From: Sandaracinaceae bacterium
GTDB taxonomy: Bacteria; Myxococcota_A; Polyangia; Polyangiales; Sandaracinaceae
Assembly (NCBI GenBank): GCA_020633195.1
Contig: JACKEC010000032.1
Coordinates: 1-64,000, forward strand
Direction: 5' to 3'
DNA: 64,000 nt
The position numbers and the translations under genes were made by a program. The notes under the pieces were generated by a model. That model saw only the letters and a program-made list of their open reading frames with translations. It had not been told where the DNA came from and made no database searches. Shown here in pieces: positions 40,927 to 49,270 of the stretch (within the stretch, counting starts at the first letter, position 1; each line of letters opens with the position of its first letter).

Positions 40927-41555
40927 ACGGGGTTCGTCGTGTCGCCCGTGTTGGTGTACTCGACCGTCTCGGCCCCCGAGATCGAGGAGTCCGAGCTGTC
41001 GAGGCAGGACCCGACCACGGGGCACGAGTCGAGGATGTAGAGGACTCCGTCGCCCGCGTGGCGGTACACCGCCCGCACGGTCTGGCCGTGCGCGAGCTCG
41101 ACCCGGACCGCGCCGTCGCGGCCGGGGCCGCTGACCGTGCACGCGCCCGCGATGTCGTTGGTGTTCGACGCGAGGGTCCCGCGATAGAACCCCGCCGCGG
41201 TCGGGCTGCTCGGACAGAAGCCGGGGAGGATCGCGGTGCGCACGACCATGCCCGCGTCGGTGCCCGTCGGTCCGGCGTCGCTGCCCGCGTCCATCGCCCC
41301 CGCGTCGGTGCCGGTCGGCCCCGCGTCGGTCGCGCCCGCGTCGTCGCCGGTCGGGCCCGCGTCCGTCTCCACCGGGCCCGCGTCGGTGGCGCCCGCGTCG
41401 GTGTCGGTCGGTCCCGCGTCGGTACCGGTCGATCCGGCGTCGACGCCGCCAGGGCCCGCGTCCACGCCCGAGGGGCCCGCGTCGGAGTCGCCGCCGCCGT
41501 CGTCGCAGCCGACGAGCGCGAGCGAGAGGACCAGGAGGGCAGAGAGGCTTCGCAT
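40854..41555 (-). CDS. Lipoprotein with TDAG repeat linker and PPC-like domain
   Basis: A 233-residue protein with lipobox LVGC (Cys17). About 80 residues of short Asp/Ala/Gly/Thr repeats follow (GPTGTDAG, GATDAG). A C-terminal beta-sandwich similar to bacterial pre-peptidase C-terminal domains completes it (FYRGTLASNTNDI, VRVELAHGQTVRAVYRHAGDGVLYILDSC, NPVYVVLDS). TAGAGT (41568-41563) lies exactly 7 nt before the ATG. Convergent 73-bp overlap with the FAD oxidoreductase. Probably a surface-displayed binding protein. Confidence 0.8.
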   Translation of the reverse strand: MRSLSALLVLSLALVGCDDGGGDSDAGPSGVDAGPGGVDAGSTGTDAGPTDTDAGATDAGPVETDAGPTGDDAGATDAGPTGTDAGAMDAGSDAGPTGTDAGMVVRTAILPGFCPSSPTAAGFYRGTLASNTNDIAGACTVSGPGRDGAVRVELAHGQTVRAVYRHAGDGVLYILDSCPVVGSCLDSSDSSISGAETVEYTNTGDTTNPVYVVLDSDSLSGPQTFELDLYVTP

Positions 41556-41618
41556 GCGGCGCACTCTAGGACAAAGATCGCCGCGCGCGAGCCTCACTCC
41601 TCGAGCACGCCGCGCGCC

Positions 41619-41936
41619 TCACCCCTGGCCGTCGAGCAGGGCCTGCAGCCGGCCCGGGTGCTGGAGCCCCACGGCTCGCGCGGTGGGCTGCCCGTTTCGA
41701 AACAGCACCAGCGTGGGCATCGCGCGGACGCCGTAGGTCTGGGCGGTGACCGGCGAGTCCTCGACGTCGACCTTCACGACGACCACGTCGTCGCGCTCCG
41801 CCGCGAGCTTCTCGAGGAGCGGCTCCTGGAGACGACACGGGCTGCACCACACCGCGCCGAAGTCGACGAGGACCGGTCGGTCGGCTCGCAGCACCTCGTC
41901 GTCGAAGCTCAGGTCGTTCACTTCTCGAAGGCTCAT
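41619..41936 (-). CDS. trxA: Thioredoxin
   Basis: A 105-residue cytoplasmic thioredoxin with the active site WCSPC (Cys31, Cys34; Ser-Pro instead of Gly-Pro), VDFGAVW before it and the cis-Pro motif AMPTLVLF. The start overlaps the arsR stop (ATGA). It probably reduces a specific target under ArsR control rather than being the main housekeeping thioredoxin; the latter point is inference from the operon. Confidence 0.92.
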   Translation of the reverse strand: MSLREVNDLSFDDEVLRADRPVLVDFGAVWCSPCRLQEPLLEKLAAERDDVVVVKVDVEDSPVTAQTYGVRAMPTLVLFRNGQPTARAVGLQHPGRLQALLDGQG

Positions 41937-42265
41937 GACGCAATCTCCTTTGCAGTGTCGGCGGCCGTCCGGAAGGGGAGGGCGCGCAGGACGTCGGCGA
42001 CCTCGGGTCGGCTGACCCGATAGAAGCGCCGGCGACCGTCGCGGACGGCGAGCACCACGCCCGCCGCCCGCAGGACCTTGAGGTGGCGCGAGATCAGCGC
42101 CTGGGGGTGCCCGAGGCACTCCACCATCGAGCCGACGTCGGAGTGCCCGGCGAGCAGCCCATCCACGATCTGGAGCCGGATCGGGTGCGCGAGGGCCGCG
42201 AGCAGGTCCGCGTTCCGCTTCAGGTCGACGGGGCTGTGGACCCTGGGCTCTCCGAAATCCTTCAT
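41933..42265 (-). CDS. ArsR/SmtB-family transcriptional repressor
   Basis: A 110-residue winged-helix regulator. Its HTH is MVECLGHPQALISRHLKVLRAAGVVLAVRDGRRRFYRV, preceded by LLAALAHPIRLQIVDGLLAG. One Cys precedes the recognition helix (VECLGHP); the classical ELCVCDL metal box is absent. With a thioredoxin as partner, a thiol- or sulfide-responsive function (as in BigR/SqrR-type members) is possible, although only one Cys is present. It should repress its own AT-rich promoter at 42266-42302. Confidence 0.9.
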   Translation of the reverse strand: MKDFGEPRVHSPVDLKRNADLLAALAHPIRLQIVDGLLAGHSDVGSMVECLGHPQALISRHLKVLRAAGVVLAVRDGRRRFYRVSRPEVADVLRALPFRTAADTAKEIAS

Positions 42266-42302
42266 ATGTCGAATGTGTAATGTATTGGGCGCGGACCGTC
42301 AA
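42266..42302 (-). promoter_or_regulatory. Promoter/operator region of the arsR-trx operon
   Basis: Minus strand: TTGACG (42302-42297), a 17-bp spacer, TACACA (42279-42274), 8 nt, ATG at 42265. The segment 42264-42288 is markedly AT-rich against its surroundings and contains three spaced ACAT(T/A) elements. It is a likely autoregulatory site. Confidence 0.5.
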
Positions 42303-42332
42303 CCCCCCCGATTCAGCTGGGTCCCTTTGCGC

Positions 42333-43124
42333 TCAGCCCTTCGGCGGCCCGAACGGCGGGAGGGACTCGCGCGCGCCGAGGTCTTCGGCGGCGTAGTAGC
42401 TCGCGACCAGGTCCCTGTAGATGGGGCGGGTGTAGGCGTCGGCGCGGGGGTGCTCGATGACGTCCACGATCACCTCCGCCACCTCCTCGGGCGACTGCGC
42501 GCCGGGCATGCCGCGCGAGTCGTAGCCGCCGTGGCGAGCGCGCAGGCCGAACTCGGTCGCCACGACCCCCGGGCTCACGACGGAGACGTGGATGCCCGGG
42601 TCGGTGTCGCGCAGCTCGAGGCGCAGGCTCGAGCTCAGCGCGTTCAGCGCGTGCTTCGCGGCCGAGTAGGCGGAGCGGATGGGCGCCAGCGGCAGCCGCC
42701 CGAGGAGCGAGCTGACGTTGACGATGTGCCCCGCCCCGCGCTCCCTGTAGTGCGGCAAGACAGTTTGCATGGCCCAGAGCACCGACTTCGTGTTGACGAG
42801 CATCATCTCGTCGAAGTCCTCGTCGGTGAGCTCCGACACCGGGCGGCTGATCCCGCGCCCGGCGTTGTTCACCCACACGTCCACGTGCCCGAAGCGCTCG
42901 ATCGCCGCCTCGAGCGCGCGGCTCAGATCCTCGCGGCGGGTCACGTCCGCGACGACCGCGAGGGCGTCCTCGCCGCACCGCCCCGCGACCTCGCTCAGCT
43001 CCTTGTCGCGCCGCGCCAGCAAGACCTGCTTGCCGCCCTTCGCGGCGATCTGCTCGGCGAGGCACGCGCCGATCCCCGCGCTCGCGCCCGTGACCACGAC
43101 CACCCGGTCCTGCCATGTCGACAT
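42333..43124 (-). CDS. Short-chain dehydrogenase/reductase (SDR)
   Basis: A 263-residue NAD(P)-dependent oxidoreductase. Cofactor motif TGASAGIG (about 13-20), NNAG (VNNAGRGIS), catalytic Ser in NVSSLLGR and YSAAKHA with catalytic Tyr and Lys. Length and motifs are those of classical SDRs; the substrate is probably a hydroxyacyl or small ketone. AGGAGG lies 6 nt before the ATG. It is 68 bp downstream of the thiolase gene on the same strand, so it may join the lipid-degradation set. Confidence 0.88.
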   Translation of the reverse strand: MSTWQDRVVVVTGASAGIGACLAEQIAAKGGKQVLLARRDKELSEVAGRCGEDALAVVADVTRREDLSRALEAAIERFGHVDVWVNNAGRGISRPVSELTDEDFDEMMLVNTKSVLWAMQTVLPHYRERGAGHIVNVSSLLGRLPLAPIRSAYSAAKHALNALSSSLRLELRDTDPGIHVSVVSPGVVATEFGLRARHGGYDSRGMPGAQSPEEVAEVIVDVIEHPRADAYTRPIYRDLVASYYAAEDLGARESLPPFGPPKG

Positions 43125-43192
43125 CTCGACCTCCTCGTACGGAGGCGAGGGTACGGCAGGCGGCCCGCCGACGGGGCCGCCTCGTCCGTCGG

Positions 43193-44443
43193 CTACACGC
43201 GCTCGATGATCGTCGCGATCCCCATCCCGCCGCCGATGCACAGCGTGATGAGCGCGGTCGCGAGGTCGCGGCGCTCGAGCTCGTCGAGCGCGGTCGCGAG
43301 GAGCATCGCGCCCGTCGCGCCGAGCGGGTGACCGAGCGCGATCGCGCCGCCGTTGACGTTCACCTTGGCCGGGTCGATCGAGAGGTCCCGCATCGTCTTG
43401 AGGGGGACGACCGCGAAGGCCTCGTTGATCTCCCACAGGTCGATGTCGGAGGCCTTCATCCCCGCCTTCGCGAGCGCGCGCTCCGAGGCCGGGGTCGGCG
43501 CGGTCAGCATGATCACCGGCTCGGCGCCGGCGGTCGCGGTGGCGCGGATGCGCGCGCGCGCCTTCAGCCCGTGCTGCTTGAGCCCGTCCTCGTTGGCGAG
43601 GAGGACCGCGCACGCGCCGTCGACGATGCCGCTCGCCGAGCCCGCGGTGTGGCGGTGCTCGATCGCGGCGATCTCCGGGTAGCGGACGAGCGCGAGCTGA
43701 TCGATGGTCTCGCCGTTCGGGCCCATGGGCATCGCGCCCATGCGCTCGAAGACGCCGGGCAGCTCCGAGAGGCCCTCGATGGTGGTGTCCGGCCGCGCGT
43801 ACTCGTCGCGGTCGAGCGCGACCGCGCCGGTCGCCGGGTCCTTCACCGCGAAGAGGCTCTTCGCGAAGCGGTTCTCCTCGATCGCGACGGCGGCCTTCTG
43901 CTGGCTGTCGAGCGCGAAGCGGTCGAGCTCCTCGCGCGCGAAGCCGAACTTGGTCGCGATCAGATCGGCGCTGATGCCCTGCGGCACCTGCACGAGCTTC
44001 TTGCGCAGCTCGAAGTTGTTGCCGTCGATGCCGGCGTCGTCCGAGCCCATCGGCACGCGCGACATGCTCTCCACGCCGCCGCCGATGGTGAGGTTCTGCT
44101 GGCCGCTCATCACGCCCATCGCGGCGAAGTTCACGCCCTGCAGGCCCGAGCCGCAGAAGCGGTTCAGCGACACGCCGGTGACCTCGTCGGGCCAGCCCGC
44201 GGCGAGGATGGAGTTGCGCGCGATGCACGCCCCCTGCTCCTTGGCCTGGCTCACGGTGCCGAGCACGACGTCGTCGATGGCGCCCTTCTCGAAGCCCGCC
44301 TTGTCGGCGAGCCGGTTGAGGGTCTGCCCCATCAGCTCCTGCGGGTGGATCTCGCTGAGCGCGCCGCCCGGCTTGTCGCCCTTCGCTCGCTTGCCTTTTC
44401 CGCGCGGCGTACGGACCGCGTCGACGATGAATGCATCTGCCAT
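43193..44443 (-). CDS. Acetyl-CoA acyltransferase (thiolase)
   Basis: A 416-residue enzyme cleaving 3-ketoacyl-CoA with CoA, or condensing acetyl-CoA. Nucleophile Cys97 in NRFCGSGLQ; the catalytic GHPLGATGA His and the second Cys in CIGGGMG are present; EINEAFA is intact. The start at 44443 has GGAG at 6 nt; an earlier in-frame ATG at 44458 would overlap the acyl-CoA dehydrogenase. It follows that gene with an 11-bp gap and should be co-transcribed for beta-oxidation. Confidence 0.92.
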   Translation of the reverse strand: MADAFIVDAVRTPRGKGKRAKGDKPGGALSEIHPQELMGQTLNRLADKAGFEKGAIDDVVLGTVSQAKEQGACIARNSILAAGWPDEVTGVSLNRFCGSGLQGVNFAAMGVMSGQQNLTIGGGVESMSRVPMGSDDAGIDGNNFELRKKLVQVPQGISADLIATKFGFAREELDRFALDSQQKAAVAIEENRFAKSLFAVKDPATGAVALDRDEYARPDTTIEGLSELPGVFERMGAMPMGPNGETIDQLALVRYPEIAAIEHRHTAGSASGIVDGACAVLLANEDGLKQHGLKARARIRATATAGAEPVIMLTAPTPASERALAKAGMKASDIDLWEINEAFAVVPLKTMRDLSIDPAKVNVNGGAIALGHPLGATGAMLLATALDELERRDLATALITLCIGGGMGIATIIERV

Positions 44444-44454
44444 GTCTCGCTCCT

Positions 44455-45624
44455 TCACCAGCCCATGATCTTCGCGATCATGTACTTCATCACCTCGGAG
44501 GTGCCGCCCCCGATCCGGAAGAGCCGGGCGTCACGCCACGCGCGCGCCACCCACAGCTCCTCGAGGTAGCCCATGCCGCCGTGGAACTGGAGGCAGGTGT
44601 CCATGATCTCGCTCGAGACGTCGCCGACGAAGAGCTTGCACATGGCAATCTTCTTGACGGTCTCGAAGGAGATCTCGCTCTCCTTCACGTAGCGCTCCTC
44701 GTTGAAGTCCGCGACCGCGTCGTAGCAGAGCGTGTGCGCGGCCTGCGCCTTCGTGTAGAGGTCGGCGAAGGTGTGCTTCCAGACCTCGCGCGCCATGATC
44801 GGCTTGCCGAACGCTTTGCGCTCGCGGCCGTAGGCGACGGACCGATCGAGCGCGCGCCGCGCGCCCGACAGCGCGCTGGTCGACCCGATGAGGCGCTCCG
44901 ACTGGAAGTTCTGCATCAGGTAGTAGAAGCCCTTGTTCTCCTCGCCGAGGAGGTAGCGCTTCGGGATCCGGCAGCCGTCGAAGAAGAGCTCGGCGGTGTC
45001 CGACGAGTGGTTGCCGACCTTCTCGAGCTTCTTGCTGACGCCGAAGCCCTTGGTGTCGGTCGGGAAGAGCAGGATCGAGATCCCGCCGTAGCCGGCGTCG
45101 GGGTTGGTCTTGACCAGGAGCGTGACGAAGTCCGCGCGCGTGCCGTTGGTGATGTAGGTCTTGGAGCCGTCGATGACGTACTCGTCGCCCACGAGGCGCG
45201 CCGTGGTGCGGATGCCCGCGACGTCCGAGCCGGCGCCCGGCTCGCTCACCCCGAGCGCCGCGATCTTGTCGCCGGCGAGCGCGGGGCGGAGGAACTCCTC
45301 CTTCTGCTCGCGCGTGCCCAGCTCGTTGATGCAGGGGGTGGCCATGTCGCTCTGGACGAGCAGCGCCATCACCACGCCGGCCGCCTCGCAGCGCGGGAGC
45401 TCCTCGCTCTTCACCACGCTGAACCAGTAGTCGCCGCCGCCGCCGCCTACGTCCTCGGGGTAGTGCGCGCCCGTGATCCCGAGCTCGCCCGCCTTCTTGA
45501 AGACCCAGTTGGGGAACGTGCGGTCGTGCTCCCACGCGTCGACGCTCGGCTTGAGCTCGTTCTCCGCGAAGGCGCGGACCTGCTTGCGGAAGAGGTCGTG
45601 TTCGGTGCTGTAGGGGCTCGGCAT
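44455..45624 (-). CDS. Acyl-CoA dehydrogenase
   Basis: A 389-residue FAD enzyme introducing a 2,3-double bond into acyl-CoA and passing electrons to electron-transfer flavoprotein. Signatures are GVSEPGAGSDVAG, TYITNGTRAD, and QFHGGMGYLEE. The usual catalytic Glu of the GT(S/N)E loop is Gly (IGGGTSEV). Instead Glu243 in FQSERL probably acts, as in long-chain and isovaleryl-CoA dehydrogenases. The start at 45624 has GGGAGG 9 nt upstream; an in-frame ATG at 45666 overlaps the promoter. The EtfD-like protein at 20093 would be a natural downstream acceptor. Confidence 0.93.
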   Translation of the reverse strand: MPSPYSTEHDLFRKQVRAFAENELKPSVDAWEHDRTFPNWVFKKAGELGITGAHYPEDVGGGGGDYWFSVVKSEELPRCEAAGVVMALLVQSDMATPCINELGTREQKEEFLRPALAGDKIAALGVSEPGAGSDVAGIRTTARLVGDEYVIDGSKTYITNGTRADFVTLLVKTNPDAGYGGISILLFPTDTKGFGVSKKLEKVGNHSSDTAELFFDGCRIPKRYLLGEENKGFYYLMQNFQSERLIGSTSALSGARRALDRSVAYGRERKAFGKPIMAREVWKHTFADLYTKAQAAHTLCYDAVADFNEERYVKESEISFETVKKIAMCKLFVGDVSSEIMDTCLQFHGGMGYLEELWVARAWRDARLFRIGGGTSEVMKYMIAKIMGW

Positions 45625-45663
45625 GCGGGCGATCCTCCCGGGTCGGGTAACTGAATCGCCATT

Positions 45664-45692
45664 CATCTATAGGGCCGAGCGCCGGAGCGCAA
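45664..45692 (-). promoter_or_regulatory. Promoter of the acyl-CoA dehydrogenase-thiolase operon
   Basis: Minus strand: TTGCGC (45692-45687) with TATAGA at 15 bp or TAGATG at 17 bp, then a leader of about 35 nt with a good Shine-Dalgarno. It lies between the sigma-54 activator gene and the dehydrogenase gene. No GG/GC sigma-54 element is evident, so the neighbouring activator is probably not its regulator. Confidence 0.4.
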
Positions 45693-45710
45693 CACCCATC
45701 TCGTGCGGGG

Positions 45711-47138
45711 CTACTCGCGGTCGGCGGTGATCCCGTACTTCTTCATCAGCTTTCGGAAGTACTTGCGGTCGATGTCCGCTTCCTTCGCCGCGTGGCTGAT
45801 GTTGCCGCCGTTCTTCTCGAGGAGCTTCGCGATGTAGTCCTCCTCGAACGAGGCGATCCACGCCTCCTTCACGTCCTTGAAGGGGCCGGCGAGCTCGGGG
45901 CCGCCGTCGGGCAGCGAGATGTTCGGGTTGGTCTTCTCGGAGAGGCTCCCCGAGTCCCCGCGCCGCGTGTAGGCGATGTGGTCGGGGAGGTCCTCGAGCA
46001 CGACGACCTCGTTCTCGGCGAAGCTGACGGCCCGCTCGACCACGTTGTGGAGCTCGCGGACGTTGCCCGGCCACTCGTAGGCGTTGAGGCGCTCGATGAC
46101 GTCGTCGGCGAAGTCGGTGACCTTCTTGCCACCGAGCCGATCGCGGTTGAAGCGGCCCTGGGTGAGGAAGTGGCGGGCGAGCAGGAGGACGTCGTCGCGC
46201 CGATCGCGGAGCGGCGGCAGCAGCAGGCGGACCACGGTGAGCCGGTAGAAGAGATCCTCGCGGAAGCGGCCCGCGCGGACCTCGGCCTCGAGGTCGCGGT
46301 TCGTCGCCGCCACGATGCGGACGTCGACCTTGATCGGCTTGCCGCCGCCGACCCGCTTCACCTCGCGCTGCTCGAGCACCCGGAGGAGCTTGGGCTGCAA
46401 GTCGAGTTGCAGCTCTCCGAGCTCGTCGAGGAACACGGTGCCGCCGTGGGCCATCTCGAAGATGCCCTGCCGCGTGCCGATCGCGCCCGTGAACGAGCCC
46501 TTCTCGTGCCCGAACAGCTCGCTCTCGATCAGGTTCTCGGGGACCGCGCCGCAGTCGAAGACCATGAACGGCCCGTCGCGGCGCCGCGACTGCTGGTGGA
46601 TCGTGCGCGCGACGACCTCCTTGCCGGTGCCCGTCTCGCCTTCGATGACGACGGTGGTGTCCGTCGGCGCGATCTTCTCGAGGATCGCGTAGATCTCCCG
46701 CATCGAGCGGTCGCGGCCGATGATGTCGCCGTACCGCTCGCGATCGCTCGGGACGATGTGCAGCTTCTCGTCGACCGCCTGGAACTTGATGTCGGTCTTG
46801 CCGAGCGTGATCGTGCAGTTGGCGTGGAGGAACGCCTCGCGGATGCGGACCCGGTTGATGAACGTGCCGTTCGTCGAGCCGTTGTCGATCAAGAGGTACT
46901 GATCGCCTTCGCGGACGATGCGGCAGTGGTTCCGGCTGACCGTCTCGTCGTCGACGACGAGGTCGTTGTCTTCCATCGCGCCGAGGGTCACGACGTCGCG
47001 CTCGAAGACGTACTCCTTGAGCTCCTCCCCGCGGATCAGCGCGAGCTGACAACGGCGCAGGGTGATGGTCGTCGGGCGACCATCAATGTACGTGATCTTC
47101 GTGGCCGGTCCGGGGCCGAGCCCCTCTTGAACGTCCAT
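45711..47138 (-). CDS. FHA-domain sigma-54-dependent transcriptional activator
   Basis: A 475-residue enhancer-binding protein. The N-terminal FHA domain (about 45-125) has SRNHC and NGSTNGTF, so it should bind phosphothreonine placed by a Ser/Thr kinase. The AAA+ domain (about 140-375) has Walker A GETGTGKE, the sigma-54 contact loop as GSFTGA (Ser in place of Ala), and Walker B TVFLDELGE. A Fis-type HTH (about 435-470) ends the protein. This FHA-EBP architecture is a myxobacterial speciality linking Ser/Thr kinases to sigma-54. TATGGT lies 8 nt before the ATG. Confidence 0.94.
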   Translation of the reverse strand: MDVQEGLGPGPATKITYIDGRPTTITLRRCQLALIRGEELKEYVFERDVVTLGAMEDNDLVVDDETVSRNHCRIVREGDQYLLIDNGSTNGTFINRVRIREAFLHANCTITLGKTDIKFQAVDEKLHIVPSDRERYGDIIGRDRSMREIYAILEKIAPTDTTVVIEGETGTGKEVVARTIHQQSRRRDGPFMVFDCGAVPENLIESELFGHEKGSFTGAIGTRQGIFEMAHGGTVFLDELGELQLDLQPKLLRVLEQREVKRVGGGKPIKVDVRIVAATNRDLEAEVRAGRFREDLFYRLTVVRLLLPPLRDRRDDVLLLARHFLTQGRFNRDRLGGKKVTDFADDVIERLNAYEWPGNVRELHNVVERAVSFAENEVVVLEDLPDHIAYTRRGDSGSLSEKTNPNISLPDGGPELAGPFKDVKEAWIASFEEDYIAKLLEKNGGNISHAAKEADIDRKYFRKLMKKYGITADRE

Positions 47139-47202
47139 TCGCGAAGACCATACGCGGGGCGAGGGGGTGGGGTCAATGGTCCCCAGGCCCTCCCGCGCGA
47201 GA

Positions 47203-48303
47203 TCATTCGGCTTCGGGAGACTCCGTGTCCGCCGGGGTCGGACGGATGTCCTCGAGGGAGGGCGGCGCCGCGGCCGGGCGGGGCGCGTCGTCCTCGTCTT
47301 CGTCCTCGGCGTCCTCGCGCGCCGGCTCGTCGAGCCGGATGCGGCGCAGGAGGTCGTAGTCGACGTTGTCGACGTGGGCCTCGCGGCGGAGGCGGGCGAC
47401 GAAGTCCTCGATGGTGCCCTGGCGGTTCTGGCGCCACAGGCGGAGGCGGATCGTGGGCGCGGCCTGCTCGATGGTGCGGTGCTCGGCGGGCCGGCGACCG
47501 GTCAGGCGCACGATGCTCCACTCCTCACCGACCTGGACCGGCTCGCCGGCCGTCTCGCCGGACGCCCCGAGCGCGAACGCGGCCCGGGCGAGGCCCGGGT
47601 CGATGGCCGGGTCGCGCTCGTTGCGCGCGCGCCCCTCTTCGTCGAAGTAGCGCAGGTCGCCGCCGCGCAGCCGCGTCTCGGGATCGGTGCTGTGGTCGCG
47701 GGCGAGCTGGCGGAACGCGCGCGTGTCGGCGGCGCGCGCCTCGGGGAGGAGCCGCTCGGCCTCCTCGCGCGAGCCGACGCGGATGTGCGCGGCGCGCCGC
47801 ATCTCGGGCGTGCTGAACTCGTCGGGGTGGGCGTCGTAGTACGCCTGCACGTCGGCCTGAGGGACCGACTCGACGGTCAGGAGCTCGTCGAAGTCGCGCC
47901 GGATGAGCTGCTGCACGGCGTTCTGCTGCGAGGCGCGGCGGACCTCCGGGTCGTCGCCGAAGTGAGCGCGCTCGGCCGCGCGGGCGAGCAACTCGAAGCG
48001 GACCATGCTCTCGGCGAAGGCGCGCAGCTCGGCCGGATCGCGGTAGCGCACGCGGACGAACGGCGACTGCTCGTTGATGGCGTCCTCGACCTGACCGACG
48101 GTCACGCGGGCCTCGCCCACCCGAGCGATGACCCGGGCGCGGCGCGCCACGTCCTCGGGCGAGCGCTCCGGCTCCGGCGTCCGCGGCTGAGGCGGCTGCG
48201 GCATCGTCGGATCGCGCAGCACGGGCGGCTCGTCGCCCTCTTGCGCGAGCGCGAGCCCGGAGACGAGGAAGGACACGAGGGTCAGCGCGACGACTCGACG
48301 CAT
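47203..48303 (-). CDS. Periplasmic parvulin-type peptidyl-prolyl isomerase (SurA/PpiC-like)
   Basis: A 366-residue secreted protein with a signal peptide (SFLVSGLALAQ). A SurA-like N-terminal helical region follows (VARVGEARVTVGQVEDAINEQSPFVRVRYRD). The parvulin domain covers about 175-290 (AHIRVGSREEAERLL, FRQLARDHSTDPETRLRGGDLRYFDEEG, AAFALGASGETAGEPVQVGEEWSIVRLTG). It ends in an acidic Pro-rich tail. It should assist outer-membrane protein folding. TTGCCA-16-TAGACT-6-ATG implies a leaderless transcript. Confidence 0.87.
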   Translation of the reverse strand: MRRVVALTLVSFLVSGLALAQEGDEPPVLRDPTMPQPPQPRTPEPERSPEDVARRARVIARVGEARVTVGQVEDAINEQSPFVRVRYRDPAELRAFAESMVRFELLARAAERAHFGDDPEVRRASQQNAVQQLIRRDFDELLTVESVPQADVQAYYDAHPDEFSTPEMRRAAHIRVGSREEAERLLPEARAADTRAFRQLARDHSTDPETRLRGGDLRYFDEEGRARNERDPAIDPGLARAAFALGASGETAGEPVQVGEEWSIVRLTGRRPAEHRTIEQAAPTIRLRLWRQNRQGTIEDFVARLRREAHVDNVDYDLLRRIRLDEPAREDAEDEDEDDAPRPAAAPPSLEDIRPTPADTESPEAE

Positions 48304-48309
48304 CCGGCG

Positions 48310-48337
48310 AGTCTAGACGGGACGCGCGGATTGGCAA
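48310..48337 (-). promoter_or_regulatory. Promoter of the parvulin gene, predicted leaderless
   Basis: Minus strand: TTGCCA (48337-48332), a 16-bp spacer, TAGACT (48315-48310), 6 nt, ATG at 48303. No Shine-Dalgarno is present. Confidence 0.6.
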
Positions 48338-48388
48338 TCCTCGAGCCGCGCGGAGCGGGGGCCGCGCAAACCGTGGTACAGCCCTGCG

Positions 48389-49243
48389 ATGGACGTCACG
48401 GAGCGCTGGCACCTCGCCAACGGGCTGCGTCACCACGCGCTGGTGTGGAACGACGCGGGCAAGAAGACCCTTGTCTGCTGCCACGGCTTCCTCGACCTCG
48501 CGTGGAGCTTTCGACCCTTCGCCGAGATCGTCGCGGCGGCCGGCCTGCGCGTCGTCGCGTTCGACTGGCGGGGGCACGGCGAGACGCAGCACGTGGGGGC
48601 CGGCGGCTACTACCACTTCGCCGACTACGTCCTCGATCTGCACCAGCTCATGCCGGTGCTCTCGAGCGGCGAGGTGCACCTGCTCGGGCACTCGATGGGG
48701 GGCACCGCGTGCTCGCTGTACGCGGCGACGCACCCCGGGGTCGTGAAGACGCTCACGCTCGTCGAGGGGCTCGGGCCGCCGACGTTCGAGGGGCACCCGG
48801 CCGACAAGATGCGGTCGTGGCTCGACAGCGTCGACCGCGGGATGCGGCGCGAGCCGCGGGGCCTCACGGACCTCGCCGACGCGGTCAAGCGGATGCGCGC
48901 GACCAACCCCGAGCTCGGCCTGGAGCTCGCCTACTTCCTGGCCGAGAAGGCCACCGAAGAGACGGAAGACGGCTTGCGATGGCGCTTCGACCCCCTCCAC
49001 CGGACGACCGCGCCGGGCGTCTTCTCCGCCGACACGTTCCGGCAGTTCCTCGGTCGCGTCGACGCGCCGACGCTGCACGTGAGGGGCGGTCGGGGCTTCG
49101 CCACGGAGGACCACGACGCTCGGCTCGCGGCGCTGCCGAACGCGCGCGAGGAGGTCATCGAGGGCGTGGGGCACATGATCCACCAGCTCGCCGCGGAGGC
49201 GCTGGGGGAACTGGTGCTCGCACACGTGAGATCGTCGGGGTAG
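48389..49243 (+). CDS. Alpha/beta hydrolase
   Basis: A 284-residue cytoplasmic hydrolase. Oxyanion region CCHGFLDLAWSF, DWRGHGET, nucleophile elbow GHSMGG (Ser), and the terminal His in VGHMIHQ. The acid is probably the Asp of ATEDHD. Substrate is unknown (ester, lactone or epoxide). TACAGC lies 6 nt before the ATG. It is divergent from the parvulin gene. Confidence 0.88.
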   Translation: MDVTERWHLANGLRHHALVWNDAGKKTLVCCHGFLDLAWSFRPFAEIVAAAGLRVVAFDWRGHGETQHVGAGGYYHFADYVLDLHQLMPVLSSGEVHLLGHSMGGTACSLYAATHPGVVKTLTLVEGLGPPTFEGHPADKMRSWLDSVDRGMRREPRGLTDLADAVKRMRATNPELGLELAYFLAEKATEETEDGLRWRFDPLHRTTAPGVFSADTFRQFLGRVDAPTLHVRGGRGFATEDHDARLAALPNAREEVIEGVGHMIHQLAAEALGELVLAHVRSSG

Positions 49244-49270
49244 GATGGCCGCGGCATCCGGAGGGAACGC

